In this document: in pieces, positions 1 to 11,755 of the stretch | Layout: every line of letters starts with the position of its first letter | Position numbering within the stretch: position 1 is the stretch's first letter | Assembly (NCBI GenBank): GCA_947475005.1 | Contig: CANJLI010000014.1 | Location: 1-47,825, forward strand | DNA: 47,825 bases | Direction: 5' to 3' | From: Deltaproteobacteria bacterium | Lineage (GTDB): Bacteria; Bdellovibrionota_B; Oligoflexia; Oligoflexales; Bog-1112 | Program-made: the position numbers and the translations under genes | Notes under the pieces: generated by a model | Database searches by the model: none | What the model was told of the DNA's origin: nothing | What the model saw: only the letters and a program-made list of their open reading frames with translations

Positions 1-58
1 AGGGTCCCCCCAAGCGGCTGCCCTTGGCGCGTCATCTTGGAAATGGATCCCCGTTCTC
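1..58 (-). repeat. Structured repeat family 1, copy Z (partial, cut by window edge)
   Basis: Bases 5-24 match, in reverse orientation, the internal module that reads AAGGGCAGCCGCTTGGG in the forward orientation of the other copies. They are followed by one long arm (about 25-57) that continues to the linker at 58-87. The pairing arm would lie left of the window. Z and copy A sit back-to-back across the linker, as copies C and D do at 30.7-31.2 kb. Confidence 0.6.
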
Positions 59-86
59 CCGTAGCTGCAAAGATTTGGTAGCAGCG

Positions 87-393
87 AGAGAGCCGTTCAT
101 GAAGACAAAGAAGACATAGGGAAGGGCAGCCAGGTAGAAGGGTCCCGACGGGTTGTAAATCGCAGCCTGGTTTTTACTGTCCATGACGGAGGTCTTGTCT
201 GCGATTTCAAGATCGGACCCATTAAGCCAAGCGTCCAGTGGACGCTTGGCAGGGTTCAGCCCGAGTGCGGAGCAGGAGGGGATGGGCTTCTTTCTTTATC
301 CACGACTCTCCCATTGCGAGGCAAGGGGGGTTTGGGCAACTGCGCAGCTGGTGCCCCAAGAAAAAAGAAAAAAACAACTACCTGGGCAGTTAC
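87..393 (+). repeat. Structured repeat family 1, copy A (arms degenerate)
   Basis: Forward-oriented copy. Degenerate private arms (about 87-118 and 282-309) flank a loop carrying two hairpins: one closed by AAATCGCAG and CTGCGATTT, the other CCAAGCGTCC-AGT-GGACGCTTGG. Then come CTCCCATTGCGAGGCAAGG and hairpin 2 (331-359: TTTGGGCA, the invariant core ACTGCGCAGCTGG, TGCCCCAA with one extra C). An A-rich tract follows, then a terminal AACTACC-TG-GGCAGTT stem. Short open frames here are artefacts of the repeat. Confidence 0.7.
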
Positions 394-435
394 CCCTTTT
401 TTATTGCAAAGCTGAATTCAGGGGGTAACGAAAAA

Positions 436-977
436 TGTTCCTCGAGGAACAATCAGGCAAACGCTGTTACAGAGTGGGAAACAGGCAAAAAACGGGAATT
501 GTTCGACATTCTCTAGCCACCGCTGGAACTTTGCGACGATTGGAGCTTTGCAGCAGCGAGAAAGCGCGCAAGAAGAATTGATGGATACCTATCCAAGGGC
601 AGCCGCTTGGGGGGACCCAAACGGGTCATAAATCGCAGCCAAGGGCTAACCGTCCAAGACGAAAATACAGTCTGCGATTTTGAGAGGTTGGGAGGCCCCG
701 AGCGAGCGCCAGCCTTGGATAGGTATCCATCAATTCTGCTTGCGCGCCCTCCCATTGCGAGGCAAGGGGGGTTTGGGCAACTGCGCAGCTGGTGCCCAAA
801 AGAAAGAAAAGAAAAAGAAGCGACCGGCTCGGTAGAAAAAATGTTCCTCGAGGAACAATCCAGCAAACGCTGTTACAGAGCGGGAAATTGGCAAAAAGGG
901 GCAAATGTTCCTCGAGGAACATCTGAGGAACATCTGAGGAACATCTGAAAAAAAACAGGAATGTTCCTCAAGGAACA
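436..977. promoter_or_regulatory. parS-like: Cluster of parS-like palindromes (putative centromere)
   Basis: The perfect 16-bp palindrome TGTTCCTCGAGGAACA occurs at 436-451, 842-857 and 906-921, and a one-mismatch copy (TGTTCCTCAAGGAACA) at 962-977. Two extra half-sites GAGGAACA follow at 925 and 936, in an 11-bp tandem repeat. The common parS form TGTTCCACGTGGAACA differs only at the two central A/T positions. A block of about 67 bp carrying one site is duplicated (434-500 and 840-905). In the first block the position that would hold a second site (500) is degenerate but keeps TGTTC. Sites lie beside atp genes and about 2 kb from dnaA, a usual parS neighbourhood. No parA or parB gene is in the window. 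Function is inferred. Confidence 0.7.
564..825 (+). repeat. Structured repeat family 1, copy B
   Basis: Forward copy. Arms 564-598 and 713-747 pair at 34 of 35 positions around a 114-nt loop. The loop holds the conserved GGCAGCCGCTTGG module, an AAATCGCAG/CTGCGATTT hairpin and CCCCGAGCGAGCGCC. After the arm come CTCCCATTGCGAGGCAAGG and hairpin 2 with a perfect 8-bp stem (TTTGGGCA 772-779, TGCCCAAA 793-800), then a purine-rich tract. The arm sequence is not shared with other copies. Confidence 0.75.
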
Positions 978-1027
978 TTCCTGTAATCAGCTGAAAACAA
1001 AGATAAATGTCGGCGGATTTTGCGTAC

Positions 1028-1043
1028 AGCCCAAATCAGGGCT
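1028..1043. terminator. Weak hairpin just downstream of atpE
   Basis: AGCCC-AAATCA-GGGCT forms a 5-bp stem a few bases past the atpE stop. There is no T-run on the minus strand, so it is at best a weak 3' end structure for the atp transcript. Confidence 0.25.
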
Positions 1044-1047
1044 TTGC

Positions 1048-1353
1048 TCAACCGGCGAGGTTAAGGGCGATTACAAAGCACAAAAGCGCCTGGAACTCCA
1101 TAAAGACCAAAGAGAGGATAAGGGGAACAAAAACATCGCCGCGCGAAGCCGGATTACGCGCGATCCCTTCCAAGGCGGCGCTCGCTGCGCGGCCCTGCGC
1201 TGTCGCCGCACCGAAAGCTCCCAACCCGATGGCGATAGCCGCGCCAATCTTCGCCATCCCAACAGCCTCGCCCGTCATTCCTTCAGCTGCAACCGCAACC
1301 GCACCAACGCCAGCACTCAACAACACGGAAGAAACGATACGCAATACTTTCAT
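1048..1353 (-). CDS. atpE: ATP synthase F0 subunit c
   Basis: Proteolipid that forms the rotor ring of F-type ATP synthase in the inner membrane. The 101-residue product is longer than the usual 75-90 because of a signal-like N-terminal helix (about 1-23), a feature known from deltaproteobacterial c subunits. Two transmembrane helices follow. The polar loop has the ARNP motif (65-68) and the second helix has the ion-binding Glu86 (VFMEFQ). A Gln sits at position 53, where Na+-type rings have one, but the Ser/Thr ligands next to the Glu are Phe and Gln here, so proton coupling is more likely. The start is ATG with AGGGG upstream. Last gene of the minus-strand atp group, 24 bp after atpB. Confidence 0.93.
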   Translation of the reverse strand: MKVLRIVSSVLLSAGVGAVAVAAEGMTGEAVGMAKIGAAIAIGLGAFGAATAQGRAASAALEGIARNPASRGDVFVPLILSLVFMEFQALLCFVIALNLAG

Positions 1354-1377
1354 TATTTTTCCCCTACGTAATAAAAA

Positions 1378-2142
1378 CTAGTGATCATGTGATACGGCCA
1401 TGCTGATATATATACTTGTCAACATAGTAAAAACAAAACTCTGAATGCACGCCACCAATAAACCAAAAAACAGCAATAACGCAGGAACCCCAAGGGGTAC
1501 CATGTGGCTGAACACACCCAACAATAAATGATCGCCAAAAATATTAGCGGCCAAACGAAAAGAAAGAGAGAGCGGTCGCGCAAGGTGACTGATCAACTCG
1601 AGGCAAATGAACAAAGGGGCCAAGACTAGAAAAGGGCCTGTAAACTGGTGCAAATAGCCTTTGCCGTGCTCGCGAATCCCAGCAAAATTGTAGACCAAGA
1701 AAACCACAGCCCCCATGGCGAGATTTACGCTAAAAGACTCTGTTGCAGGCGGAAGCCCCGGCACCAATCCCGTAAGATTGCTACAAAGAATAAACAGAAA
1801 AAGCGTAGCGATTACAGTCAAAAAACTGCGCCACTGGGCACCAAACTGCTCATGTGCCAACTCATAGAGAAACGAAAGAATCGACTCCAAGAAAAAAAAC
1901 AACGTAACTCGGCTCACCACCAGATGACGAGGCTGCGACACAGATGCCACCTGATGTCGAAAATAAAGCCCCATACCAAGCAAAAGAAGGGTTACCAAGG
2001 CACTAGCCCCAAGGGGAGCCAAATGAGCCGGAAGCCCCATTGCATGGAACAGCTGGTGGTAAAAATCCAAATGCCCCGCCTCTGCCTCTTGCGACCAAGC
2101 AGAACCGGAAAAAAATAAAGCCATAAAAAAACTACGGATCAT
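1378..2142 (-). CDS. atpB: ATP synthase F0 subunit a
   Basis: Membrane stator subunit that forms the proton half-channels against the c ring. The 254-residue protein has an N-terminal signal-like segment, about six hydrophobic helices, the NLTGLVPG motif near 122-129, and the essential arginine as Arg196 in SLSFRLAANIFGDH. Its ATG overlaps the stop of the upstream atpI-like gene (ATGA), implying translational coupling. The order atpI-like, atpB, atpE is typical of a split F0 operon. The remaining F0F1 genes except atpC are not in this window. Confidence 0.95.
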   Translation of the reverse strand: MIRSFFMALFFSGSAWSQEAEAGHLDFYHQLFHAMGLPAHLAPLGASALVTLLLLGMGLYFRHQVASVSQPRHLVVSRVTLFFFLESILSFLYELAHEQFGAQWRSFLTVIATLFLFILCSNLTGLVPGLPPATESFSVNLAMGAVVFLVYNFAGIREHGKGYLHQFTGPFLVLAPLFICLELISHLARPLSLSFRLAANIFGDHLLLGVFSHMVPLGVPALLLFFGLLVACIQSFVFTMLTSIYISMAVSHDH

Positions 2143-2543
2143 TTCACCACCTGCATGTGTTGCAACTCTGGTTTTGCGCCCATATTCCGCTGTAGTCTAC
2201 TCGATCGCCTCGTAAGTCTCAACCTCCTTACGCAAGAAGAGGATTCGGCAGTTTGTACAAAGACAAATCCTCGGCTCCACACCAAAATCCCCACACAGAC
2301 CCCCACAAGCCCACAACCAGCCCCCGCAGCAAAGGATCCAGGGGATGCTATGCGAAAAAAAAGAAACAGCCCAAGAGCTCCGAACAACTGTTTGGCCGCC
2401 ACAAGAAAAAAACCTGCGGACAACAACCATCGACTACGAGCCGGTTCTACTGGATGGCGTAGCAGAAAAAAGAGGCCTACACTCAACAAAGTGCACTCCA
2501 TAGCAAAAAATAAAAATCCTCGCCAAAAATCCGCCGATATCAC
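2139..2543 (-). CDS. AtpI-like membrane protein of the atp operon
   Basis: A 134-residue hydrophobic protein with three or four predicted membrane segments and a basic C-terminal tail. I chose the GTG at 2543 because it overlaps the stop of the upstream gene (GTGA) and has GGAAGAGG about ten bases before it; the frame is open further upstream to 2699. Position directly before atpB matches AtpI, a c-ring assembly factor, but the sequence has no motif I can use to prove it. It ends in an ATGA overlap with atpB. The name is a positional inference. Confidence 0.55.
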   Translation of the reverse strand: MISADFWRGFLFFAMECTLLSVGLFFLLRHPVEPARSRWLLSAGFFLVAAKQLFGALGLFLFFRIASPGSFAAGAGCGLVGVCVGILVWSRGFVFVQTAESSSCVRRLRLTRRSSRLQRNMGAKPELQHMQVVK

Positions 2544-2755
2544 CGTTTGCCCTCTTCCTGTCGATACGCCATCCGAATGACCCAATAAAAAGAGTGGATG
2601 ATTTTGGCAAAAGCCGGCAACAACAGCCATTTTTTCCAATCTACTCCCATTGTCGCGAAACGTTCGTTTAAATACCCGCCGGCAACAAACACGCCCCACA
2701 GGTAGAAAGCCGACTCTACGCTAACTGACAACAAATATAAAAGAACTTTCCCCAT
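2540..2755 (-). CDS. AtpZ/AtpI-superfamily small membrane protein
   Basis: A 71-residue protein with two hydrophobic segments. It has GGYLNERF near residues 26-33, similar to the glycine-rich GxxLDxxF part of AtpZ/AtpI-type F0 proteins, and ends in a basic tail. These proteins help assemble the c ring or transport Mg/Ca for the synthase. The ATG has AGGAG eight bases upstream, and the gene leads the minus-strand atp operon, divergent from dnaA. The stop is embedded in the GTG start of the next gene. The family call rests on length, context and this short motif. Confidence 0.55.
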   Translation of the reverse strand: MGKVLLYLLSVSVESAFYLWGVFVAGGYLNERFATMGVDWKKWLLLPAFAKIIHSFYWVIRMAYRQEEGKR

Positions 2756-2923
2756 TCGCCGTTCTCCTTGCTCCGCAAATTTCTATGTGTTATCTCTCGC
2801 CAGCCCCTGGATGCCTTGCCATATTGAGATAGGATGACAGCCACAAGCACGATATAAAATGACAATGCTGCATGCAATTTTCCATACCACTTGGCACAAG
2901 ACTGGCCGTAAGGGTGCATTTCT

Positions 2924-4120
2924 ATGAAAACACTTTTTCCCGATCGCGCTTCGACCCATCTGCAGATTCATCCGCCTCTGCCTGCATCGGAGACTTTGTC
3001 CGTTTTGGAAGAAAACGCTGTGTTTTCAACAGAAACGGAAGAGGAAGGCGACGCGGGAGAAAGTGAACCCTTTGTCCACTCTCTCTCTAAAATACCGAAA
3101 CTCAACCCTACCTACACCTTTTCGACCTTTGTCCGAGGCCCCAGCAATCAATTCGCCTTAGCTACTTGCCAAAATGTGGCTGAAAATCCGGGTACGAGCT
3201 ACAACCCTCTTTTTCTCTACGGATCTACAGGGCTTGGCAAAACTCATCTTCTCCATGCGGTTGGAAACATGGTGGCCTCACGAAACCGCGATGCAATTGT
3301 CACCTATATTTCAAGCGAACGCTTTATGAATGAGATGATCTATTGCATTCGCCACAACAAAATGTGGGATTTCCGCCAAAAATATCGCCACTGCGATGTT
3401 TTTTTAATGGACGATATTCAATTTATCTCTGGCAACAAATCCGCAACTCAAGAAGAGTTCTTCCACACTTTCAACACGTTATATGAATCTAAAAAACAAA
3501 TTATTATCACCTCCGATCTGTTCCCCCAAGACATCCCGGATTTAGAGGAACGCCTTCGCAACCGCTTTCAATGGGGCCTCATCGCGGATATTCAGCCACC
3601 AGATGTGGAACACCGCATCGCAATTCTCATCAACAAAGCCGAACAGATGGGCGTAGATCTTTCCTATGAAATTGCTGAATTTATTGCCATCCACGCCAAA
3701 CGCAACATCCGAGAATTAGAAGGCGCTCTTCACAGACTCGTTGCATTTTCCGCACTACACGGAAGGCCTCTCGATAAAAGGCTCGCCGTAGAAACCTTTG
3801 AAAGTTTACTTGAAGAGCCACCAAAAAAAATTACGGTTGAGCTCATTCAAAAGCTTGTTGCACAGCACTTTAAAATCCGCATCACCGATCTAAAGTCTAA
3901 AAAGAGGCTGCGCATTCTTACGGTACCTCGTCAAATTGCCATGTACTTATCCAGAGAGTGCACCAACGCCTCTTTTCCTGATATTGGTGAAAAATTTGGC
4001 GGAAAGGATCATACGACAGTGATGCACGCCTTTAAAAAAGTCTCCGCCGAAAAAGAAACTTCCACCGCCATAAAAAATCATATCGACCTACTTCGCCGAG
4101 CACTCGAAGAGTGGAAATAA
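2924..4120 (+). CDS. dnaA: Chromosomal replication initiator DnaA (domain I not recognisable)
   Basis: AAA+ initiator that binds DnaA boxes and melts the origin. The product is 398 residues against about 440-470 usually. Walker A GSTGLGKTH is at 100-108, Walker B FLMDDIQF near 160-167, and the domain IV DNA-binding signature GGKDHTTV starts at 359 (usual form GGRDHTTV). The first 60 residues are acidic and low-complexity and show none of the hydrophobic/Trp pattern of domain I. An in-frame TAA at 2909-2911 leaves no room for a longer N-terminus. Domain I normally self-associates and helps load the helicase, so its absence is unusual. The gene is followed directly by oriC. Confidence 0.97.
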   Translation: MKTLFPDRASTHLQIHPPLPASETLSVLEENAVFSTETEEEGDAGESEPFVHSLSKIPKLNPTYTFSTFVRGPSNQFALATCQNVAENPGTSYNPLFLYGSTGLGKTHLLHAVGNMVASRNRDAIVTYISSERFMNEMIYCIRHNKMWDFRQKYRHCDVFLMDDIQFISGNKSATQEEFFHTFNTLYESKKQIIITSDLFPQDIPDLEERLRNRFQWGLIADIQPPDVEHRIAILINKAEQMGVDLSYEIAEFIAIHAKRNIRELEGALHRLVAFSALHGRPLDKRLAVETFESLLEEPPKKITVELIQKLVAQHFKIRITDLKSKKRLRILTVPRQIAMYLSRECTNASFPDIGEKFGGKDHTTVMHAFKKVSAEKETSTAIKNHIDLLRRALEEWK

Positions 4121-4530
4121 AATCTGGCGGCCCCTGTGGATAAACCTGTGGATAAGCTGTGGATAAACCTGTGGATAAAAAACACGAAAAAGTTATCCAC
4201 AAAGTTATCCACAACCTTATCCACAACTTATCCACAGGTCGGCGAACTTTTGTTTCCCTTTTGATTCGGGCGGTTGCGACGTTTTTTTCGAGTTATCCAC
4301 AGATTTTGTCTTTCCCTACTACTGCTATTTAACTTTTATTTACATATATAATCTAGGAGAAGAGCATACGCTCTTGCGTGTGCGCAACTCTTCTTGCTTA
4401 CCTTCTGGTCGCAGGCGAGGTATGATAGTTGCTTGCAGTTATGAACTTAGAAATATGCTCGGCAGATCTTCTGCCAGCGCTCAGTAGCGATTTTACAAAT
4501 ATTTGATTTCGACGTTGTATCGAGGAAAAT
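4121..4530. other. oriC: Chromosomal origin oriC between dnaA and dnaN
   Basis: Nine perfect TTATCCACA boxes lie here. Four are in inverted orientation (starts 4135, 4147, 4158, 4170), four in direct orientation (4193, 4205, 4217, 4228), and one is separate at 4293. Spacing within each group is 11-12 bp, about one helical turn. The lone box is followed by CTACTACTGCTATTT (4316-4330), whose complementary strand reads as GAT-type DnaA-trios, and then an AT-rich stretch to about 4354 suitable as the unwinding element. A hairpin AAGAGC-ATAC-GCTCTT follows at 4360-4375. No gene is present in this interval. Confidence 0.95.
4394..4426 (+). promoter_or_regulatory. Possible dnaN promoter
   Basis: TATGAT at 4421-4426 is a good -10. 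The best upstream matches are TTGCTT at 4394, which is too far at 21 bp, or TTACCT at 4398 with a 17-bp spacer. It lies about 105 bp before the dnaN start. Confidence 0.35.
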
Positions 4531-8141
<3,611 letters not shown>

Positions 8142-8190
8142 ACACGAAAAAAATTCAAAGGTTCTTACCTGGGACAAGTAGGGTATAGAT

Positions 8191-10689
8191 ATGAAAGAAC
8201 AGTTATCTTCAATTAGCATCGAACAAGAGCTTAAGACCTCTTTTCTTGATTATTCGATGAGTGTATTGGTGTCTCGTGCGCTGCCAGATGTGCGCGATGG
8301 GCTCAAGCCGGTGCACCGTCGTATTCTCTTTGCTATGCACAATTTAAAAAACGTGCACAACAAGCCATACCTCAAGTCTGCTCGAATTGTCGGGGACGTG
8401 TTGGGTAAATACCATCCCCATAGTGATACCTCTGTCTATGACGCACTGGTTCGAATGGCGCAAGAGTTTAGTTTGCGCTATCCCTTGGTGGATGGACAAG
8501 GAAACTTCGGTTCCGTGGATGGGGACTCTGCGGCTTCGATGCGATACACGGAATCTCGTATGTTTGAGATCAGCGAGTATTTGCTTCAAGACTTAGAAAA
8601 AGAAACCGTTCGATTTGTACCCAACTATGACAACAAGGAGCTGGAGCCCACGGTTCTACCCTCCATGTTTCCACAGTTGCTTCTCAATGGTTCTTCTGGA
8701 ATTGCCGTGGGGATGGCAACAAACATTCCCCCTCACAACATGACAGAGGTGTTGTCGGGTCTATTGGCACTCATTGAAAATCCAGCTATTACATTGCCTG
8801 AGTTGATGCAGCACATTAAGGGCCCCGATTTCCCTACTGGAGCCGAAATTCATGGTACTCGAGGCATTCGAGATGGGTATGAAACAGGGCGTGGCTCTGT
8901 AATGATGCGCTCCAAGTATATGATTGAGCCAGCTTCTGGGGGCCGTGAGCGCATCGTGGTGACGGAGATCCCGTTCCAAGTCAACAAATCAAAGCTCATC
9001 GAGCGCATTGCAGATTTGGTTCGAGAAAAAAAGGTTGAAGGGATTTCCGATCTTCGTGACGAGTCTTCCCAAGAAGGTATTCGAATTGCCATCGATGTGA
9101 AGCGAGGCGAGATCGCAGAGGTGATCGTCAATAACCTTTTCAAGTTAACACCTCTTCAGACCAGTTTTGGTATGAACATGATTGCGTTGGTTCGAGGGAT
9201 TCCAAAAATCATCGGTCTGAAAACCATGCTTGAGGAATTCTATCACCATCGTCGTGAGATGGTGTTGCGCCGCACCCTGTTCCTGCTTCGAAAAAATGAA
9301 GAAAAAGCTCACATTTTAATCGGCTTGAAAGTTGCCATTGAAAATGTAGAGTCTGTGATCGAGTTGATCCGTGCGGCCCCTGATTCTCAAACCGCAATGG
9401 AAGGGCTTCGAGACAAGTTCGAGCTTTCCGAGACCCAAGCCAAAGCTATTTTGGAGATGCGCCTTTCTCGACTGACAGGATTAGAGCGAGAAAAGATCGT
9501 AAAAGAATACGACGAGGTCATGGAGAGAATCAAAGACCTCCAAGACATCGTACAAAAACCAGAACGTATCACGAAGATTATTGTCGAGGAGACTTTGTTT
9601 CTTCGGGAGCGATTTGGAGATGCACGTAAAACTACCATCGTGGCAGCTGATCTTGATGGCTTCACCATGGAGAGCTTGGTAGCAGACGAAGAGGTTGCCG
9701 TTACCATTACCAACGGTGGGTACATCAAGCGCACCGCGAGCAATGAAATTGTGGCTCAAAAGCGTGGAGGAAAAGGCAAGAGTGGTATGTTGATGCGAGA
9801 GGACGATTTTATTCAAAACGTCTTTATCACCAGCAACCACTCTGACCTCTTGTGTTTTTCTGACAAAGGAAAAGTGTATAGCTTGAAGGTATACCAAATT
9901 CCCGAGTCTGCTTTGCGTTCTCGTGGGCAACACTTTGCCAACCTCGTGAAGCTCGAAGGGGAGGAAAAGATTGTCTCTGTTCTTCCTGTAAAAGAGTTCC
10001 GAGAGGATCAGTATGTGGTGAGCGTCACAGAAAGAGGTATGGTCAAAAAGACCGAACTCATGGCATATGCCAGTGTGCGCTCCAATGGCATCATTGGGCT
10101 CAAGTTGGATGAAGGCGACAATATGGTCACCGGCTTGTTGGTGACAGCGGGAGACGAGCTTTTCTTGGCGACCCGATATGGGAAAGCCATTCGCTTTGAT
10201 GAGGCAGATGTGCGATTGGTGGGCCGCGTCTCTCGGGGTGTGACCGGTATTCGTTTCTCTGCTTCTGAAAAGAAAGAGGGTGTGATTGGGGCTCTGGTTC
10301 TTTCCAAAGCGGATGCAGAAGACTCATCAATTTTATCTGTGTGTGAAAATGGATATGGAAAGCGCACCAAGCTTAGTGAGTATCGCGCTCAATCCCGTGG
10401 TGGAAAAGGTATTTATACCATCAAGGTGACGGAAAGAAACGGACCTGTGGTGGGAATTTGTCAGGTGCGAGATACAGATGACCTGATGATTATGACGTCT
10501 TCTGGCAAGCTGACTCGATTCTCTGTGGCTGATATTGGGGTTATCGGTCGTCTTACCCAAGGGGTGCGCCTCATGAAGGTGGAGGCAGAGCGAGTCATTG
10601 CGATTAGCAAGGCGCCTTCTTCTCCAGAAGAAAAAACGGATGAGCCAGTCGCCTCTTTGCCAGAGCTGGATGAGGAGGAGTCGGAATAA
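8191..10689 (+). CDS. gyrA: DNA gyrase subunit A
   Basis: Breakage-reunion subunit of gyrase. The catalytic tyrosine is Tyr119 in [11 protein letters not shown] gyrase-specific GyrA-box variant QKRGGKGK lies in the C-terminal wrapping domain, so this is GyrA rather than ParC. The quinolone-determining region reads [12 protein letters not shown]. The position equal to E. coli Gly81 is Ser78 (codon AGT), Ser83 is Thr80, and Asp87 is kept as Asp84. The tail is acidic. The length of 832 residues is normal. It is followed by a serine hydrolase gene on the same strand. Confidence 0.98.
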   Translation: MKEQLSSISIEQELKTSFLDYSMSVLVSRALPDVRDGLKPVHRRILFAMHNLKNVHNKPYLKSARIVGDVLGKYHPHSDTSVYDALVRMAQEFSLRYPLVDGQGNFGSVDGDSAASMRYTESRMFEISEYLLQDLEKETVRFVPNYDNKELEPTVLPSMFPQLLLNGSSGIAVGMATNIPPHNMTEVLSGLLALIENPAITLPELMQHIKGPDFPTGAEIHGTRGIRDGYETGRGSVMMRSKYMIEPASGGRERIVVTEIPFQVNKSKLIERIADLVREKKVEGISDLRDESSQEGIRIAIDVKRGEIAEVIVNNLFKLTPLQTSFGMNMIALVRGIPKIIGLKTMLEEFYHHRREMVLRRTLFLLRKNEEKAHILIGLKVAIENVESVIELIRAAPDSQTAMEGLRDKFELSETQAKAILEMRLSRLTGLEREKIVKEYDEVMERIKDLQDIVQKPERITKIIVEETLFLRERFGDARKTTIVAADLDGFTMESLVADEEVAVTITNGGYIKRTASNEIVAQKRGGKGKSGMLMREDDFIQNVFITSNHSDLLCFSDKGKVYSLKVYQIPESALRSRGQHFANLVKLEGEEKIVSVLPVKEFREDQYVVSVTERGMVKKTELMAYASVRSNGIIGLKLDEGDNMVTGLLVTAGDELFLATRYGKAIRFDEADVRLVGRVSRGVTGIRFSASEKKEGVIGALVLSKADAEDSSILSVCENGYGKRTKLSEYRAQSRGGKGIYTIKVTERNGPVVGICQVRDTDDLMIMTSSGKLTRFSVADIGVIGRLTQGVRLMKVEAERVIAISKAPSSPEEKTDEPVASLPELDEEESE

Positions 10690-10720
10690 CACCCCCTTTG
10701 GGGAGAGTGGGGACCTAGCT

Positions 10721-11755
10721 TTGTCGAATCAACATGCCATCGATCGAGCGATTCTGCCCTCTGTGCGGGCGGGGGGATTGACCCATTATTACGCTGCTTG
10801 TGGCAGCCTTTCCGGTGGGGTGTTGCAACGAAGCGCGCATCTACCGGGGGGGCGTCGGTTTTTTGATCTTTCGAGTTTGACCAAAGCGCTCGTCATTACT
10901 CCGCTTGTACAATGGATTGCAAAGGACAGGGCTCTTTCGGAGCTTAAACTGTGTCTATCGGGGGAGAGCGGTCCATCTGTCTCTTTGCTGTCTCTGTTGC
11001 AACATGAAGCGGGCCTTCCTTTTTGGCGCAACCTCTGGATCGGGAATTTGGCTCGACCGGAGGGAAACCGAAGCGCAGCTCTTGCGCGATTGGATCTCGA
11101 TTTGCATGCACCGTCTTCGTTCTCACCCTCTTATTTATACAGTGATCTGGGGCATATTTTGCTATCGATGTGGTTGGAGAAAGAGACGGGTCGATCCTTG
11201 CCTGAACTCTACGGTGATTTTTTAGAAACAGAATTGAAACAAAAGCGGGATCTTCTTTTTTACACACCCACCGAAGAGCAGAAGAAGCGGAGCATACCTA
11301 CTGCCTACTGTCGCATTCGCGAGCGTTGGCTTTGTGGCGAGGTACACGATGAAAATGCCAGCGCCTTGGGTGGCGTGAGTGGCCACGCGGGGCTCTTTGG
11401 ATCCGGCGAAGGAGTGGAGACCTTTCTTCTGCATTTTTTATCGAGTTCTCAGGGGCGAGGATTTTCCTTTGACCAGCTACCCACCTACGAAGCCTCTAGG
11501 CGTAGTTTTTTGGGCTGGCAAGTGGGGATGGCTCTCGACACCCCTCCTCTTCCTTCCTCGTGGATTTTGGGGCATCAGGGCTTCACAGGGACATTGTTCT
11601 GGTGGGAGCCCCGTAGCGCTTGTTTTGGGTTGCTTCTAACCAATCGAACGATGGGTGGACGGCAGGTTTCTTGGATTCACAAACTTCGTCAAACGGTTTT
11701 TGCCTTACAGTGTAAAGAGCTGGGGCTGGAGCGCACATGCACGTTGCCATTGTAG
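10721..11755 (+). CDS. Beta-lactamase-fold serine hydrolase (class C / PBP4*-like)
   Basis: A 344-residue protein with the serine beta-lactamase/esterase signature: SxxK as Ser52-Leu-Thr-Lys55, a Tyr-Ser-Asp in place of YxN at 140-142, GHAGLFG, and HQGFTGT near the C-terminus. Such proteins are esterases, D-aminopeptidases or wall carboxypeptidases; no substrate can be assigned. No signal peptide is evident. I chose the TTG at 10721, after a GGGGA-rich stretch and just past the gyrA stop; the frame stays open inside gyrA to 10598. It overlaps the next gene by 19 bp, which suggests an operon. Confidence 0.8.
   Translation: MSNQHAIDRAILPSVRAGGLTHYYAACGSLSGGVLQRSAHLPGGRRFFDLSSLTKALVITPLVQWIAKDRALSELKLCLSGESGPSVSLLSLLQHEAGLPFWRNLWIGNLARPEGNRSAALARLDLDLHAPSSFSPSYLYSDLGHILLSMWLEKETGRSLPELYGDFLETELKQKRDLLFYTPTEEQKKRSIPTAYCRIRERWLCGEVHDENASALGGVSGHAGLFGSGEGVETFLLHFLSSSQGRGFSFDQLPTYEASRRSFLGWQVGMALDTPPLPSSWILGHQGFTGTLFWWEPRSACFGLLLTNRTMGGRQVSWIHKLRQTVFALQCKELGLERTCTLPL

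Noticed and set aside
564..747. Family 1 repeats as retron msr-msd or CRISPR
   Set aside because: No reverse transcriptase or Cas gene is in the window, there are no regular spacers, and the invariant part is the loop module. A link cannot be excluded for genes outside the window.
183..978. Several open frames of 80-120 codons on both strands, with similar peptides again at 30.6-31.1 kb
   Set aside because: They run through repeat family 1 and the parS-like sites. The peptide similarity is explained by DNA similarity, there are no ribosome sites, and frames overlap on both strands.
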